Positions 13,774-15,254 of a DNA stretch of 15,254 nucleotides are shown here, one piece after another; within the stretch, counting starts at the first letter, position 1, and every line of letters starts with the position of its first letter. The notes beneath the pieces were generated by a model that saw only the letters and a program-made list of their open reading frames with translations, did no database searches and had not been told where the DNA came from. Location: positions 1 to 15,254 of the forward strand of contig UQNC01000044.1 in assembly GCA_900542175.1 (NCBI GenBank), given 5' to 3'. The translations under genes were made by a program, and so were the position numbers. Origin of the DNA: an uncultured Collinsella sp. (GTDB lineage: Bacteria > Actinomycetota > Coriobacteriia > Coriobacteriales > Coriobacteriaceae).

Positions 13774-15162
13774 ATGATTAAGATTGCCAAGTTTGGCGGC
13801 TCGTCTGTCGCCGACGCCGAACACTTTAAGAAGATCAAGGCCATTGTCGATGCCGATCCGGCCCGCCGTTTTGTGGTGGTTTCTGCCTGCGGTCGCCGCT
13901 TTAAGGGCGACACCAAGGTGACCGACCTGCTCTACCTGGTTAACGCGCACGTTAAGTACCACGTGTCGTGCGAGGAGCTGCTCGAGGACATTGGGCAGCG
14001 CTATTTTGATATCGCTGACGAGCTGGAGCTCACCTATCCCATCCGCGAGGAGTTCGCGGCCTTTGCCGAGCGCGCCCGCTCGGGCGGCTACTCCACCGAG
14101 GAGCTCGTGAGTCGTGGCGAGTACTTCACCGCTCGCCTGATGGCCGAGTATCTGGGCCTGCCGTTCCTGGACGCCGCGACGGTCGTGGCGTTCCATCACG
14201 ACGGTACGCTCAGCATGAACCGCACCTCCGAGCTGGTGCAGGAGTACGGTCAGCAGGGCGGCTTTGTCATGCCCGGTTTCTACGGCGCGACGCGTGAGGG
14301 TCAAATCAAGCTGCTCGACCGTGGCGGCGGCGATATCTCGGGCTCGATCCTGGCCAAGTGCCTAGGCGCCGACCTGTACGAGAACTGGACCGACGTTTCG
14401 GGCTTCTATTCTGCCGATCCGCGTATTGTTCCCGAGGCTCAGCCCATCGCCCGCGTTACCTACGAGGAGCTGCGCGAGCTTTCGTACATGGGTGCAAGCG
14501 TCCTGCACGAGGAGGCCGTGTTCCCTGTGCGCGAGGCAGGCATTCCACTGGTCATCAAGAACACCAATGCGCCGCAGGACCCCGGCACCATCATTAGCGA
14601 GACGGCTGACGAGGGTGAGGCAGAGCCCATCATTACCGGCGTGACCGGTAAGCGCGGCTTTGTCGCCATCAACGTTGCCCGCGACCGTACCAAGCCGCGC
14701 GTCGGCTTTATGCGCCGTGCGCTTTCGGTCTTCGAACGCTATGACGTTTCCGTCGAGCACATGCCCACCGGTGTCGACCGCTTTGGTGCCGTGGTGCAGG
14801 AGCAGGACGTGCGCGATTCGCTGTACTCGCTCGTAGGCGACATTCAGCAGGAGGTCGAGCCGCTCGAGATCGAGGTGGTCGAGGGCTTGGCACTTATCGC
14901 GACCGTCGGTCGTAACCTGCGCGGCCGTGCAGGTATCTCGGGCCACCTGTTTGGCATGCTTGGCCAGGCGGGCGTGAGCGTGCGTATGATTTCACAGAGC
15001 TGCGATGAGATCAATATCATTATCGGCGTCGAGGAGAAGGACTTCGACTTGGCGATTCAGACCATTTACCGTGCCTTCTCCGACGAGAACGGCATTGTGA
15101 AAGTCGCGGACCTGGAGGCTCCCGCGCCGGTCGAACCCGCCCTGGCCGCCCTCCACAAGTAG
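13774..15162 (+). CDS. lysC: Aspartate kinase with C-terminal ACT domains
   Basis: The 462-residue monofunctional aspartokinase opens with KIAKFGGSSVAD (kinase N-terminal signature), then VVVSACG and GYSTEELVSRGEYFTARLMA. FYGATREGQIKLLDRGGGDISGS (amino-acid kinase core) and WTDVSGFYSADPRIV follow. From about residue 305 two ACT domains follow, including NVARDRTKPRVGFMRRALSVFERYDVSVEHMPTG and LIATVGRNLRGRAGISGHLFGMLGQAGVSVRMISQ. It phosphorylates aspartate, the first step to lysine, threonine and methionine, and the ACT domains suggest feedback control by lysine and/or threonine. ATG at 13774 is preceded by AGAAAGG about 12 nt upstream, rather far for a ribosome binding site. It diverges from thrC. 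No lysine riboswitch is visible in the 103-bp gap. The last 14 or so residues are a Pro/Ala-rich tail. Confidence 0.94.
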   Translation: MIKIAKFGGSSVADAEHFKKIKAIVDADPARRFVVVSACGRRFKGDTKVTDLLYLVNAHVKYHVSCEELLEDIGQRYFDIADELELTYPIREEFAAFAERARSGGYSTEELVSRGEYFTARLMAEYLGLPFLDAATVVAFHHDGTLSMNRTSELVQEYGQQGGFVMPGFYGATREGQIKLLDRGGGDISGSILAKCLGADLYENWTDVSGFYSADPRIVPEAQPIARVTYEELRELSYMGASVLHEEAVFPVREAGIPLVIKNTNAPQDPGTIISETADEGEAEPIITGVTGKRGFVAINVARDRTKPRVGFMRRALSVFERYDVSVEHMPTGVDRFGAVVQEQDVRDSLYSLVGDIQQEVEPLEIEVVEGLALIATVGRNLRGRAGISGHLFGMLGQAGVSVRMISQSCDEINIIIGVEEKDFDLAIQTIYRAFSDENGIVKVADLEAPAPVEPALAALHK

Positions 15163-15174
15163 CGGCCATTCCGG

Positions 15175-15202
15175 CAGATTTTGGGACATGCCCCAAAATC
15201 TG
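15175..15202 (+). terminator. Hairpin after lysC, possible terminator
   Basis: CAGATTTTGGG (15175-15185) pairs perfectly with CCCAAAATCTG (15192-15202) around a 6-nt loop, 12 bp after the lysC stop. A T-run does not follow on either strand, so its role as a terminator is uncertain. A smaller GCGGC/GCCGC hairpin (15235-15248) follows near the window end. Confidence 0.45.
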
Positions 15203-15254
15203 AACTGCGCCCCAATTCTTGGACGGGCTAATAAGCGGCCTACGCCGCACATAG

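Overview
The window looks like a piece of chromosome from a high-GC, anaerobic, gut-type actinobacterium. The gene content and style (orphan pyruvate formate-lyase activase, ScrA-type PTS, DegV, divergent thrC/lysC) fit the Coriobacteriia, Collinsella or a close relative. That placement is inference: no rRNA or other taxonomic marker is present. I see no tRNA, rRNA, CRISPR array, transposase or phage gene.

Region 1 (about 1-5852) is a sucrose/fructoside utilisation locus. It holds a LacI-family repressor (236-1246), an unusual GH32-like enzyme (1431-2813), a sucrose-family PTS EIIBC permease without a IIA domain (2859-4310) and a canonical GH32 sucrose-6-phosphate hydrolase (4410-5852). LacI-type boxes with an AACGNTT-like core lie before the regulator, twice in tandem on the promoter of the first hydrolase, and in the gap before the permease. 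The logic is uptake with phosphorylation, then intracellular cleavage, repressed without substrate. The scrB leader can fold into two mutually exclusive hairpins, one of which covers its ribosome binding site.

Region 2 (about 5853-10813) holds plus-strand genes without an obvious common theme: a DegV-family lipid-binding protein behind a leader with a 20-bp hairpin, a pyruvate formate-lyase activating enzyme, a membrane-anchored class A beta-lactamase-like serine hydrolase, MTA/SAH nucleosidase, and the ribosome-assembly GTPase YsxC/EngB. The last two are probably one transcript.

Region 3 (about 10814-15254) is threonine/aspartate-family amino acid synthesis. Homoserine kinase and threonine synthase are on the minus strand. 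Aspartate kinase diverges from thrC across a short gap with a 16-bp palindrome. Homoserine dehydrogenase is not in the window. Between the convergent engB and thrB genes lies a striking 187-bp nested quasi-palindrome whose outer arm overlaps the thrB stop codon. A second, weaker nested palindrome lies between thrC and thrB. These palindromes and the scrB leader are the least ordinary parts of the window.
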